Shown in pieces: positions 37,179 through 45,136 of a stretch of 64,000 nt of DNA. The notes below the pieces were generated by a model. It made no database searches, was not told the origin of the DNA, and saw only the letters and a list, made by a program, of their open reading frames with translations. The stretch is from Schleiferiaceae bacterium (GTDB lineage Bacteria; Bacteroidota; Bacteroidia; Flavobacteriales; Schleiferiaceae): NCBI GenBank assembly GCA_018401735.1, contig JAGYKI010000001.1, forward strand, positions 1 to 64,000. Reading direction: 5' to 3'. Numbering within the stretch: position 1 is the first letter of the stretch; every line of letters starts with the position of its first letter. The position numbers and the translations under genes were made by a program.

Positions 37179-38531
37179 TTATCCCTTAATTAGTTCTTCT
37201 TTCCAGTTAATGGCATCGAAATTACCCGAGCTCATCAGTAATAACACATCTGCAGAAGCCCCTTTATTTTTGATGGTACCAATCAACTCTTCACGATCAG
37301 TAATTACTTCTATCATAGGATTGCCAAAAGCTTCCTTCACGGAAAAGGCATCAAGAGGAGGTAACTTTTTATGCTCTAGAACTTTCGGGTTATAATAAAC
37401 AATAGCGCTATCGGCTTGGTCTAAGCTTGACTTATACTGACTCATAAAATTTATACTAAGGCTGCTGAAAGTATGAAGCTCAAAAACGGCGACTAACTTT
37501 TTGTCGCCATAGGTTTCTTTAGTACCCGAAACGCTGGCTTTTACTTTAGATGGGGCGTGGGCAAAATCACGGTAAATATCATAATCGGCCGCAATATCCA
37601 TTTTTTCGAGACGCTTAGAAGCGCCTTCAAACTCTTCAATTGCTTCATAAAATTCCTCGTCATTAAGGCCCATTTGGTTGCAGATCCAACGTGCACCCTC
37701 AAGATTACTCATGTTATGAGCGCCAAACACCTTTAATTCTAAATCTCCCTCAAAGGTATCCAGAATGAAATGTTGATTTTCTACTCGATACTTAGGAAGG
37801 CGATAAGGGAATTTTTTTACCTCATTTTTAGTGCGATGAATAACATCTAATACTTCTTGATCGTCCTCATTATAAATGATCACTCCTCCTGGTTCTATAC
37901 AATCTAATAATTGATCGAATTGTTTTTTATAATCCTCATAATCGGGGAAAACATTTACGTGATCCCAAGCAATACCAGATAAGAGAGCAATATTGGGTTT
38001 ATAATGAATAAATTTAGGTCGCGGATCAAGAGGCGAGGAGAGGTATTCATCCCCTTCTAAAAGTATAAACTCATTGTGATCAGTAAGCCTTACCATGGTT
38101 TCAAAGCCTTCTAACTGAGCGCCCACCATATAATCGCAATCACGATTGTGAAAGTGGAGGCTATGTAAAACCATAGCAGTAATACTAGTTTTTCCGTGAC
38201 TGCCAGCAATTACTACGCGGGTTTTATCTTTACTGTTTTCGTATAAATACTCAGGGTAAGAAAGAACTTTTAGACCTAATTCTTGGGCTCTTTTTAACTC
38301 AATGTTATCAGGTCGGGCGTGCATACCCAAGATAACTAGTTCAAGACTATCTAAGATATTTTTCTCATCCCACCCCAATTGGCTAGGTAAGAGTCCATAT
38401 TGGGCCAATCGACTTTTTGAAGGCTCAAAAATTTCGTCGTCACTACCACTTACTGCATGTCCCTGTTGGTGAAGGGCGATAGCTAAATTGTGCATCGCGC
38501 TGCCTCCGATGGCAATAAGATGTATTTTCAT
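37179..38531 (-). CDS. mpl: Mur ligase, Mpl-like (UDP-MurNAc tripeptide recycling)
   Basis: A 450-residue Mur ligase from the ATG at 38531 (MKIHLIAIGGSAMHNLA); a further upstream ATG at 38552 overlaps the -7 box and is less likely. The ATP loop AGSHGKTSIT is at 109-118, with LEGDEYLSSPLD and WDHVNVFPDYEDY in the catalytic domain and the C-terminal domain from about 310. It resembles Mpl, which attaches the recycled tripeptide to UDP-MurNAc in peptidoglycan recovery. MurC is the close alternative, but the family start and length favour Mpl. Confidence 0.85.
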   Translation of the reverse strand: MKIHLIAIGGSAMHNLAIALHQQGHAVSGSDDEIFEPSKSRLAQYGLLPSQLGWDEKNILDSLELVILGMHARPDNIELKRAQELGLKVLSYPEYLYENSKDKTRVVIAGSHGKTSITAMVLHSLHFHNRDCDYMVGAQLEGFETMVRLTDHNEFILLEGDEYLSSPLDPRPKFIHYKPNIALLSGIAWDHVNVFPDYEDYKKQFDQLLDCIEPGGVIIYNEDDQEVLDVIHRTKNEVKKFPYRLPKYRVENQHFILDTFEGDLELKVFGAHNMSNLEGARWICNQMGLNDEEFYEAIEEFEGASKRLEKMDIAADYDIYRDFAHAPSKVKASVSGTKETYGDKKLVAVFELHTFSSLSINFMSQYKSSLDQADSAIVYYNPKVLEHKKLPPLDAFSVKEAFGNPMIEVITDREELIGTIKNKGASADVLLLMSSGNFDAINWKEELIKG

Positions 38532-38549
38532 GGATGGTATTTTGTAGCA

Positions 38550-38557
38550 CAAAGCTA
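38550..38557 (-). promoter_or_regulatory. -7 promoter box for the Mpl-like gene
   Basis: TAGCTTTG on the minus strand, 18 bases before the ATG at 38531. Confidence 0.45.
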
Positions 38558-38571
38558 CGGCATACTAAGAA

Positions 38572-39330
38572 CTAGAGCAGAGAAATTTCGGCACAATCTT
38601 TCAAATTGTCCATAAATTTAGTGGCAATATGAAAATCAACTGGCTCCGAATGAGTTTGAGGTTCGGTCATAAGGTCAATAGTATCGTTGCCGACAAAGAG
38701 TTTTTCCAAATCGAAGTTGAGCACTATGGTTTTTGAACCATCTTTTACAATTTTTAAATCAAGCGGAAAACTTTTGGTGCGGTATAAAATATCGGTACCA
38801 GGATGATAAGCATTAAGTCTATCACTATTAGTGCCCAAAGAATCGACTAAATTCGAACGTCCTTCTAAAATTGCAAAGCGATATTTTAACATTGTCCAAT
38901 ACATTTGATTAAAAGAGGAAAGAGGGTGTTCTCTTTCAAAACTTTCAGGAATCGAATTATTTTGAGCGGTATCTAAACCATAGCCTAAGGAAAGACCTGT
39001 ATATTCATCAGGATCTAAATTAACACTAAACTGCCCCGTAATATTATCACCCACATCGGCTAAAAGAATATCCTTAATCTCTAAGAAAGTCCCATCTGCC
39101 CTTGTGAGGCTGATATTAGATAAATACAACTTAAATTTTTTCAAATTGAAATCATAGTTTCCAATTTGAATGGTATCCCCTATATTGAACTTCTGACCTT
39201 GCTGCCCTGAGGTCATTTCCGTTTTGAACCTTAAAACGCCTTGAGCAGATTCTTCATTATCGTCTTTTTCACAAGCCGTGCCCATAATTAGACTTAGAAC
39301 GATAAGGGCAAAGATTTTTAAAGTTTTCAT
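38572..39330 (-). CDS. MbnP-like lipoprotein
   Basis: A 252-residue lipoprotein: MKTLKIFALIV, hydrophobic core, then GTAC with cysteine at residue 20 and an acidic tail. The mature part has KFKLYLSNISLTRADG, a LDPDEYTGLSLGYGLD segment and a late DFHIATKF, resembling the MbnP-like family (often beside metal- or cytochrome-related proteins). No MbnH-type peroxidase is adjacent. It follows another lipoprotein gene by 9 bases. Confidence 0.65.
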   Translation of the reverse strand: MKTLKIFALIVLSLIMGTACEKDDNEESAQGVLRFKTEMTSGQQGQKFNIGDTIQIGNYDFNLKKFKLYLSNISLTRADGTFLEIKDILLADVGDNITGQFSVNLDPDEYTGLSLGYGLDTAQNNSIPESFEREHPLSSFNQMYWTMLKYRFAILEGRSNLVDSLGTNSDRLNAYHPGTDILYRTKSFPLDLKIVKDGSKTIVLNFDLEKLFVGNDTIDLMTEPQTHSEPVDFHIATKFMDNLKDCAEISLL

Positions 39331-39339
39331 ATTGATCGG

Positions 39340-40083
39340 TTAAAAAATACCTATGGCCAGACTGTCTTTCAACTGTTGAGCGAGAGTAAAATCTTGTAAG
39401 TCAGTAGGATCGCTATAGATATCTTGAATTAAGTTGAAATTAAGCTTGTTTAAAACTGGTTTTAGATCGGCAAGAAGAACTATTGTAATTCGCTGATTAT
39501 TATCGATACTAAAGCTTCTTAAATCAGTGTTCATCGTGTCGGCTAAAAGATAGGTTCCCAGTGTATATTCTACTGGAATTAAAACAGTATCAGGTAGTTT
39601 TGAAGGATCGAAAATTCTACCTTTTATTTTGAAAAAGTCTAAGCCAAAAATGTCTTCTCTAACCATAGAGGGAGCAATTCTTTGCACTTCCTGACGATAT
39701 CTCAAAGTCTTGAGGGAGTCAGCTCCTAAAAAGATATTATAGCTTCCATAATAGCCACCAGCGGGTAATAAACCATTTAGTTTTTCACTAGTGCCGCGAG
39801 TTAGGTAGATGAAATTAGGAGCGGTATCAATAGTTTGCTTAAGGTTTTGGTCGTAAAAATTAACGTCGGTAATTAAAAGCGAAACTGAATCAACCATAAA
39901 GCTGATTCCTAATTCATTTTGATAGATCGAATCATAGTCCAAACCCTCTTCGCCATAATAGGGCACAAAGCTCCAAAAAAGGTTATCTGTTGGCGGTGGG
40001 GGATTATCTACCAATAGATCTTTTTCTTGGCAGCTGCTTAATAAAAAAAGGCCGCAGCAAATGGCTAAAAGTGATTGGCGCAT
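39340..40083 (-). CDS. Putative lipoprotein, related in layout to the next gene
   Basis: A 247-residue protein with a lipoprotein signal (LLAICCGLFLLSSC, cysteine at 18). The mature part contains SVSLLITDVNFYDQN and GLLPAGGYYGSYNIFLGAD, which line up loosely with the SNISL and LDPDEYTGLSLGYGLD parts of the downstream lipoprotein. No family is certain. Envelope location is inferred. Confidence 0.65.
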   Translation of the reverse strand: MRQSLLAICCGLFLLSSCQEKDLLVDNPPPPTDNLFWSFVPYYGEEGLDYDSIYQNELGISFMVDSVSLLITDVNFYDQNLKQTIDTAPNFIYLTRGTSEKLNGLLPAGGYYGSYNIFLGADSLKTLRYRQEVQRIAPSMVREDIFGLDFFKIKGRIFDPSKLPDTVLIPVEYTLGTYLLADTMNTDLRSFSIDNNQRITIVLLADLKPVLNKLNFNLIQDIYSDPTDLQDFTLAQQLKDSLAIGIF

Positions 40084-40133
40084 ATGGTTTTAAATTATTG
40101 TCAATATTATATTAGTAAAACGTAAAAATCATT

Positions 40134-40910
40134 CTAAGCGTTGGATAATTCGCTCACTTCATCAATCTTTTTCATAGTATTGTAATCCTCGCTCTGCTCA
40201 ATACTATCCATAATTTGGTCTAGAATTTCGGACGAGTCTTTTTCGAAGTCTATTTCTAAAGGCTCCTTAAAACGAATGCTAAGGTTAACCCCTTTCTTTT
40301 TTAAGAGTAAGCCCTTTTTATCGAAGGCACGGCGAAAACCATCCACCACAACGGGAATAACAATCGGTTTGGTTTCTTTAATTATATGAGCTGTTCCTTT
40401 TCTTCCATTCACAAAGGGCGTAGTGGTTCCCTGCGGGAAAGTAATTACCCAGCCATTTTCTAAAGCGGTAAATATTTTTTGGATATCGCGAGGATCAACA
40501 CCCCGGTCGACATTTTTACCCGCAGCGCGCCAGGTTCGCTTAATAGAAACGCTTCCAACATTAGCGAATAGCTTGGGCAATAGTCCGGATGACATGGTTT
40601 CTAATGCTGCAATAAAAAAGATATTGAGCTTAGGATTTAAGATAAAGAATGGAAAATTGATACGATCGTATATACCCCATTTGGCGCAGCAAAAAACTTG
40701 GTAAAGGCCCGTCACATCAGCAAAATAGGTTTGGTGATTACTAACAAAAAGAACATTCTGCTTGCGTAGGTTTTTTAGTACATGACTACCTGAAACCTTC
40801 GTTTTGTTGGCAATATTAAAACGATAATAAGCGATACTCCCGAAAACGAATATTAGCAAACGTTTGAGCAGCAGCGAATTACCAAAAGAGTCTTTAAATT
40901 TTAGCTTCAT
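40134..40910 (-). CDS. 1-acylglycerol-3-phosphate acyltransferase-like protein (PlsC type)
   Basis: A 258-residue membrane-associated acyltransferase. The acceptor motif is SNHQTYFADV (57-66), where the histidine and aspartate are five residues apart rather than four. FPQGTTTPF replaces the usual FPEGTRS, and VIPVVVDGFRRAFDKKG follows. It probably acylates a lysophospholipid or related lipid; the exact acceptor is open because of the changed motifs. A -7 box lies upstream. Confidence 0.82.
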   Translation of the reverse strand: MKLKFKDSFGNSLLLKRLLIFVFGSIAYYRFNIANKTKVSGSHVLKNLRKQNVLFVSNHQTYFADVTGLYQVFCCAKWGIYDRINFPFFILNPKLNIFFIAALETMSSGLLPKLFANVGSVSIKRTWRAAGKNVDRGVDPRDIQKIFTALENGWVITFPQGTTTPFVNGRKGTAHIIKETKPIVIPVVVDGFRRAFDKKGLLLKKKGVNLSIRFKEPLEIDFEKDSSEILDQIMDSIEQSEDYNTMKKIDEVSELSNA

Positions 40911-40928
40911 TTTCTAGTTCCTTCGGCG

Positions 40929-40936
40929 CAAATATA
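40929..40936 (-). promoter_or_regulatory. -7 promoter box for the acyltransferase
   Basis: TATATTTG on the minus strand, about 18 bases before the ATG at 40910. Confidence 0.5.
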
Positions 40937-41143
40937 AGCTTTGGAAAATTTCTAGAAAGTGCTATTCATCGCAGTACAAGTTTAAATTAGATTATCAGAG
41001 TGTTGATTTTAAAGAAAAGCCAATAGCAAAGCTGTCTTCACTGAGGTATGTAATTCTCTAACCTCTTAATAACTAGGTTATTTGGTTTCGTTGTAGTTCT
41101 AATAAACACCAGCGTTTACCGAGAGTTTAAAGCCTTCTTCGAC

Positions 41144-41821
41144 TTATTTTTTTAGGATATACTTTAATTCGGATAGCATCATAGCTGTTGCTCCCCAAAT
41201 TTTGATATTTGAAATATGAAAAGCAGGCACTGTTACTTTTATCCCTGGACCATAAGAAATTTCGGTTTCACGAAGTGTATTAAAGGCAAATAGCTGGTCT
41301 AAAGCAAGAGTATAGATTCCTGCTACTTCCTTTTCTTCTGGCACCTTATCTAGAACCTTATTACTGATAGCAACAAATGGATAAACTAAAAAATTACTGG
41401 GTGGGATATAAATAGGACTTAAAGCTCCTAAAACTTGCAAATCATTACGGTTTATACCAATCTCTTCCTCAGATTCCCTCAGGGCCGTGTCTAAGAAATC
41501 TGCATCTTTTTTTTCACGTTTTCCGCCAGGGAAACTAACTTGACCACTATGAGTTCCTTTATAGGTAGTACGAAGGATTAGTACCACCTGCGGTTGGTTG
41601 TTATTGTTTTCTATTAAAACTAAAACGGCAGCTTTCTTAACCTGATTTTGATTTAAAGCACTAAAATCAGTAGCTTTTCGGTTGGGGGGAAGGGCGTTTT
41701 TATGAGCAATTTCGCCCGGTAAAGGCTGCTTTAATTTAATTCTTAAAGTCTGGCTGAACTCTTGGAACTGCAAATTTGTTGTTTTAAGCAAAAGTCTTAC
41801 AAAAAATGAATGGTCTAACAT
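41144..41821 (-). CDS. NUDIX hydrolase, CoA pyrophosphatase type
   Basis: A 225-residue NUDIX protein. FPGGKREKKDADF followed by ALRESEEEIGI forms the Nudix box in the arrangement of CoA pyrophosphatases (the NudL group), and VLILRTTYKGTHSGQVSFPGG is the stretch before it. These enzymes cut CoA and its derivatives into 4'-phosphopantetheine and ADP. It is divergent from oxyR with a 46-base gap. The 233 bases between it and the acyltransferase gene hold nothing I can recognise. Confidence 0.88.
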   Translation of the reverse strand: MLDHSFFVRLLLKTTNLQFQEFSQTLRIKLKQPLPGEIAHKNALPPNRKATDFSALNQNQVKKAAVLVLIENNNNQPQVVLILRTTYKGTHSGQVSFPGGKREKKDADFLDTALRESEEEIGINRNDLQVLGALSPIYIPPSNFLVYPFVAISNKVLDKVPEEKEVAGIYTLALDQLFAFNTLRETEISYGPGIKVTVPAFHISNIKIWGATAMMLSELKYILKK

Positions 41822-41839
41822 TTAATAAGTTTTTTATAT

Positions 41840-41847
41840 TAGATTTG
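41840..41847 (+). promoter_or_regulatory. -7 promoter box for oxyR
   Basis: TAGATTTG matches TAnnTTTG, 20 bases before the oxyR ATG and within the NUDIX/oxyR divergent region, where OxyR autoregulation could act. Confidence 0.45.
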
Positions 41848-41867
41848 AATATTATTAGAATCGATTT

Positions 41868-42809
41868 ATGACACTAACACAACTAAGCTACCTCATAGCA
41901 GTAGATAATCATAGGCATTTTGCCAGAGCAGCAGAGTCCTGCTTCGTTACTCAGCCCACACTGAGTATGCAAATTCAGAAGTTAGAGGAGGAGCTGGGCG
42001 TTTTATTATTTGACCGCTCTAAGCATCCCGTTAGACCAACTTCTATAGGCGAAAAGCTCATTCAACAAGCCCGTACTATTTTAAACGAGGCAGAACGGAT
42101 GCAACAGATATTGCAAGAATCTAAAAATGTACTGGAGGGTCCCTTTAAATTAGGTATTATCCCTACCGTAACATCTTCCATTGTACCGCGCTTTTTGCGT
42201 CAGTTCAATAAGAAGTTTCCTAAAATTCAATTACAAATTATTGAGCTTACCACGGAAATGATTTTAGAAAGACTGCAAAAAGATGACTTGGATGCGGCCA
42301 TCTTAGCGACTCCTTTGGATGAACGTTCGATTATAGAAAAACCTCTTTATTATGAGCCCTTTATGGCTTATATCCCTGCCGATCACAAACTAGGAAAGGA
42401 GTCATTTATTACTAATTCTGAAATTGATATTGACGATGTTCTTCTCTTAAATGAAGGCCATTGTTTTCGCAATAGCGTATTAAATCTTTGTAATTCAAGC
42501 CCTAGTTTAAGCGCTAAAACTGTTGACTTAGCCTCCGGTAATTTTGATACACTCGTGAAATTGGCTAAGAAGGGCTACGGAATGACGCTACTGCCGTATT
42601 TGTACGCGATTGATATGTCTGCCGAAGAGCAAAGTTTTATTAAACCTATTGCTGATCCTAAACCTACGCGGGAAATTAGTCTGGTTTATACTCGTGCAGA
42701 ATTGAAAATCAAGGTAATTGAAGAATTGGCACGTATCATTAAAAGTAGTGTCCCCGAAAAGCTTCTTACCGAATCAGATCAAGTTTTAAGTCCCGTGCAT
42801 CAAGTGTGA
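41868..42809 (+). CDS. oxyR: OxyR-type LysR regulator (peroxide sensor)
   Basis: A 313-residue LysR family activator. The N-terminal winged helix has QLSYLIAVDNHRHFARAAE and TQPTLSMQIQKLE. The sensor domain has cysteines at 199 and 208 (GHCFRNSVLNLC), the same spacing and numbering as the redox pair of E. coli OxyR that forms a disulfide with peroxide. It therefore probably activates peroxide-defence genes; none lie next to it here apart from the divergent NUDIX gene. Confidence 0.92.
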   Translation: MTLTQLSYLIAVDNHRHFARAAESCFVTQPTLSMQIQKLEEELGVLLFDRSKHPVRPTSIGEKLIQQARTILNEAERMQQILQESKNVLEGPFKLGIIPTVTSSIVPRFLRQFNKKFPKIQLQIIELTTEMILERLQKDDLDAAILATPLDERSIIEKPLYYEPFMAYIPADHKLGKESFITNSEIDIDDVLLLNEGHCFRNSVLNLCNSSPSLSAKTVDLASGNFDTLVKLAKKGYGMTLLPYLYAIDMSAEEQSFIKPIADPKPTREISLVYTRAELKIKVIEELARIIKSSVPEKLLTESDQVLSPVHQV

Positions 42810-42832
42810 TAGATTATTAAGAAAGAAGAACC

Positions 42833-43429
42833 ATGAAAAACCACCCGCTTTTTCCTCTCAAACTATTTTTGCTCCCTGGAGAGTTTACACAGCTTTATAT
42901 TTTCGAAGAGCGCTATAAACAGCTTGTGCGTGAGTGTTTTACCAAATCTAAAACTTTTGGAATCGCTTATTCAGGAAAGCTCAATTTGAAGAATTTGGGT
43001 TCTTTGGTTAAAATTGTAGAAATCACCAAGGAACACTCTAATGGGGAGTTAGATATCGTGGTTCAGTCGGTGGGAGTTTTTGTACTCGAACGATTCTATT
43101 TTAAAGCGCCGGAAAAGTTATATCCAGCGGGGGATATAAGCCTTTTTGATACGCCTTTTTCTGAAGATCTAGTATCGCCCGAACTATTAAAGTTATACCG
43201 CGATTATTTTGCAGAAAAAGATCACCCAGATCCCGAGCTTTTGTGGCAACCGACCCTTCAGTTAGTAGATCTCTTAAAAGGTTTGTTTTTGAGTGATTTC
43301 GAGAAAATGGACTTAGTACAGTTAGAAGACAAGGCTTCTTTAGAATCGTATCTAAAAAATTATATTCGCTATTTACAACTGCTCGAAGATCAAGAAAAAA
43401 ATGTTTACCAAAACATCTATCTCAACTAA
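42833..43429 (+). CDS. Lon N-terminal substrate-binding domain protein
   Basis: A 198-residue protein with only the Lon N-domain: HPLFPLKLFLLPGEFTQLYIFEERYKQLV near the start (in parts), followed by the typical strand pattern. No ATPase or protease domain is present. Such stand-alone proteins are common in Bacteroidota; the function is unknown. Its stop overlaps the next gene by 29 bases. Confidence 0.88.
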   Translation: MKNHPLFPLKLFLLPGEFTQLYIFEERYKQLVRECFTKSKTFGIAYSGKLNLKNLGSLVKIVEITKEHSNGELDIVVQSVGVFVLERFYFKAPEKLYPAGDISLFDTPFSEDLVSPELLKLYRDYFAEKDHPDPELLWQPTLQLVDLLKGLFLSDFEKMDLVQLEDKASLESYLKNYIRYLQLLEDQEKNVYQNIYLN

Positions 43430-44192
43430 GGCACTTATTCTCTTGGTTCTTTTTGCTTTCGCAGGATGCGATTCAAAAGTGACTGCCGATTCCAATCCGG
43501 ATAACAATCAAGTAAAAAAAACGTCGGAGAAAAAACCCAAGCAACAAATACCTTTAAATAAGGATAGCTATTTGTCCTTTTTTAGTAATTTTCCGCAAGA
43601 TCACTTGGAGGATACTTTTGTAGTGCATAGTGAGTTTGGTGACATTGAAATAGTCCTTTTTAGCAATACTCCCTTGCATGCCGCCAACTTTGTTCACCTA
43701 GTTGAAAATGAGTATTTTAATAGCACTTGGTTTCATCGCGTTAGTGCTAATCACGTTATTCAGGCAGGAAACAGTGATAATCCTCAAACCGTAAAAAAAC
43801 GCAAGATCATTGGTGAATACCGTTTGCCTGCCGAAGCCTTAAGCGAGAATCATCATTTTTATGGAGCAGTAGCCGCGGCACGTTCCTATAAAAACAATCC
43901 CGAAAAGCGATCCGACCCTTTTGAATTTTACATTAGCTTAGGCGAAAAATATAGCTTAAGTCAATTAAATAGTATTGAGGAGAGGTATAACTTAAGTTTA
44001 AGTCCAAAGCAGAAGGAAATCTATCAGAATTTAGGGGGAAGCCCCCATTTAGATGGGGAACACACTGTTTTTGGAAGAGTAATACGCGGTATGTCGGTAG
44101 TAGAACATATTAGTCGTCAAGAAACCGATAGTGGCGAGTGGCCATTGAAAAATATCCCTATTAAAATTAGACTAAAAAGTAACGAAGTGTAA
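43401..44192 (+). CDS. Cyclophilin-type peptidyl-prolyl isomerase lipoprotein
   Basis: A 263-residue lipoprotein (ALILLVLFAFAGC, cysteine at 23) with a cyclophilin domain from about 75: FGDIEIVLFSNTPLHAANF, FHRVSANHVIQAG, HLDGEHTVFGRVIRGM. A long insertion (about 135-220) with KQKEIYQNLGGSPHLDG separates the two halves of the domain, as in other Bacteroidota homologues. It probably helps fold envelope proteins in the periplasm. It starts inside the Lon-domain gene. Confidence 0.9.
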   Translation: MFTKTSISTKALILLVLFAFAGCDSKVTADSNPDNNQVKKTSEKKPKQQIPLNKDSYLSFFSNFPQDHLEDTFVVHSEFGDIEIVLFSNTPLHAANFVHLVENEYFNSTWFHRVSANHVIQAGNSDNPQTVKKRKIIGEYRLPAEALSENHHFYGAVAAARSYKNNPEKRSDPFEFYISLGEKYSLSQLNSIEERYNLSLSPKQKEIYQNLGGSPHLDGEHTVFGRVIRGMSVVEHISRQETDSGEWPLKNIPIKIRLKSNEV

Positions 44193-44209
44193 GGGTATCA
44201 AATTTTTAC

Positions 44210-44217
44210 TATATTTG
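44210..44217 (+). promoter_or_regulatory. -7 promoter box for a small transcript
   Basis: TATATTTG matches TAnnTTTG, 18 bases beyond the cyclophilin gene and about 115 bases before a strong terminator. It would start a short transcript near 44222-44225. Confidence 0.45.
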
Positions 44218-44224
44218 AACTATC

Positions 44225-44314
44225 ATGTTAGTACGCAATCATAATAATAATACCATGTGCAATTGGATTAAGTATCCAATGGCGGGGTATAATTTGTTGT
44301 TATGGTTTAGCTAA
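44225..44314 (+). CDS. Candidate 29-codon small protein
   Basis: A reading frame of 29 codons that starts ATG at 44225, 8 bases after a -7 box, and ends TAA at 44312-44314. The product would begin MLVRNHNNNTMCNW and end GYNLLLWFS, with a weakly hydrophobic C-terminal half. A perfect inverted repeat (ATTGGAT/ATCCAAT, 44262-44280) lies inside it, so the region could instead be a structured RNA. No homologue is known to me. Coding status is a guess. Confidence 0.25.
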   Translation: MLVRNHNNNTMCNWIKYPMAGYNLLLWFS

Positions 44315-44332
44315 TCTGTAAGGAACAATTAT

Positions 44333-44367
44333 AAAAAACCCCGCTAGGATTCCTAGCGGGGTTTTTT
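44333..44367 (+). terminator. Strong intrinsic terminator
   Basis: AAAAAACCCCGCTAGGA and its complement TCCTAGCGGGGTTTTTT are separated by one base, giving a long GC stem flanked by A and T tracts, so it can work in both directions. It lies between the cyclophilin gene and the gene at 44390. Confidence 0.9.
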
Positions 44368-44389
44368 GTTTAGCCTAAAACCTAGAAAT

Positions 44390-44755
44390 ATGAGTGCATT
44401 AATTAGTTTACTAGAAAAGCAGAAGAAAAGAGAATGGTATATAGCCTTTGACATTCCTGCCAAAGAAAAAAACGCCGAATGGTTAACGATGCGGATAATG
44501 GAAGACAGTGCCGCGGATTTTTGTGAAACCATGCAGGCTTTTTTACCTATCAATGCGAAATTGGTGCGTAATGAGGTGAAATTGACTAACTATAAATCGG
44601 CTAGCCCCTCCTCGAAAATGAAAATTAGAGCGCAAGTTTCAGCTACAAATAACCGTTCCTATGTGCTGCGCATGCATTGTCACGAACTAAATCACAAAGG
44701 GCAAATGAATAAAATCGCTCGCGTTGAGTACTTTTATATTGAAAAGAGATTTTAA
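44390..44755 (+). CDS. Protein of unknown function
   Basis: A 121-residue cytoplasmic-looking protein from the ATG at 44390 (MSALISLLEKQKKREWYIAFDIP); the frame opens at 44366 with TTG inside the terminator's T tract, so the ATG is preferred. The second half, KIRAQVSATNNRSYVLRMH...IARVEYFYIE, has an alternating strand pattern loosely like hotdog-fold thioesterases, but I do not identify it. It starts 23 bases after the strong terminator, and no clear -7 box is seen between them. Confidence 0.6.
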   Translation: MSALISLLEKQKKREWYIAFDIPAKEKNAEWLTMRIMEDSAADFCETMQAFLPINAKLVRNEVKLTNYKSASPSSKMKIRAQVSATNNRSYVLRMHCHELNHKGQMNKIARVEYFYIEKRF

Positions 44756-44810
44756 TTGCAATATAAACAAGGTCTTTGTGTGTTTCAATTACTCTAGGTT
44801 AAAATGATGC

Positions 44811-44935
44811 TATTTAAAGTGAGTTCGACTATAAATCATCGCCTCAGATTTTCACTTTTATTGGAAAAACCATTTAGTACCCTTCTAAAAAGCGGTCTGC
44901 GGCCTGATTTTACGTCGAATTCACGTTATTTATTA
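44811..44935 (-). repeat. Dispersed MITE-like element, copy C (internally deleted, inverted)
   Basis: Read on the minus strand it begins AACGTGAATTCGACGTAAAATCAGGCC and ends in GATTTATAGTCGAACTCAC (both in part), with TTTTTAGAAGGGTAC and TTTTTCCAATAAAAGTG between, all matching copy B. About 60-70 bases of the right-middle and most of the left-middle of copy B are missing. TATTTA stands near both ends. It lies in a 381-base gene-free gap (44756-45136) that otherwise holds only a terminator. Confidence 0.8.
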
Positions 44936-45033
44936 GTAGCGCAGAAAAATGATTTTGCAATCAACTCATATTGTTTTAAAGAGTATTTCAGATTTAAAAT
45001 TGCCAAAACGCTCTAAATTTATATCAGATCATG

Positions 45034-45068
45034 GGCCGGCTAGTGAAACTAGCCGGCCTTTTCTGTTT
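45034..45068 (+). terminator. Intrinsic terminator
   Basis: GGCCGGCTAGT, loop GAA, ACTAGCCGGCC, then TTTTCTGTTTT. It ends the transcript of the 44390 gene, reading through repeat copy C. Confidence 0.88.
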
Positions 45069-45136
45069 TATGTATAACCTAAATCATTATTTTCGTGCTT
45101 TAACCCATTTTCTGCTCGATCTCAAATCAACAATTT

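Larger units (their letters stand above)
44222..44367 (+). ncRNA. Candidate small transcript with its own promoter and terminator
   Basis: From just after a TATATTTG box to a strong hairpin terminator, about 145 bases, with a 7-base perfect inverted repeat at 44262-44280. The region separates the cyclophilin gene from the next gene. It may be a small regulatory RNA, an mRNA for the 29-codon frame, or simply the leader of the next gene ended by an attenuator. No RNA family is recognised. Confidence 0.35.

Noticed and set aside
40911..41143. Possible inverted repeat AACCT/AGGTT near 41060-41080
   Set aside because: Short and AT-rich, with no promoter or terminator features; nothing supports a function.
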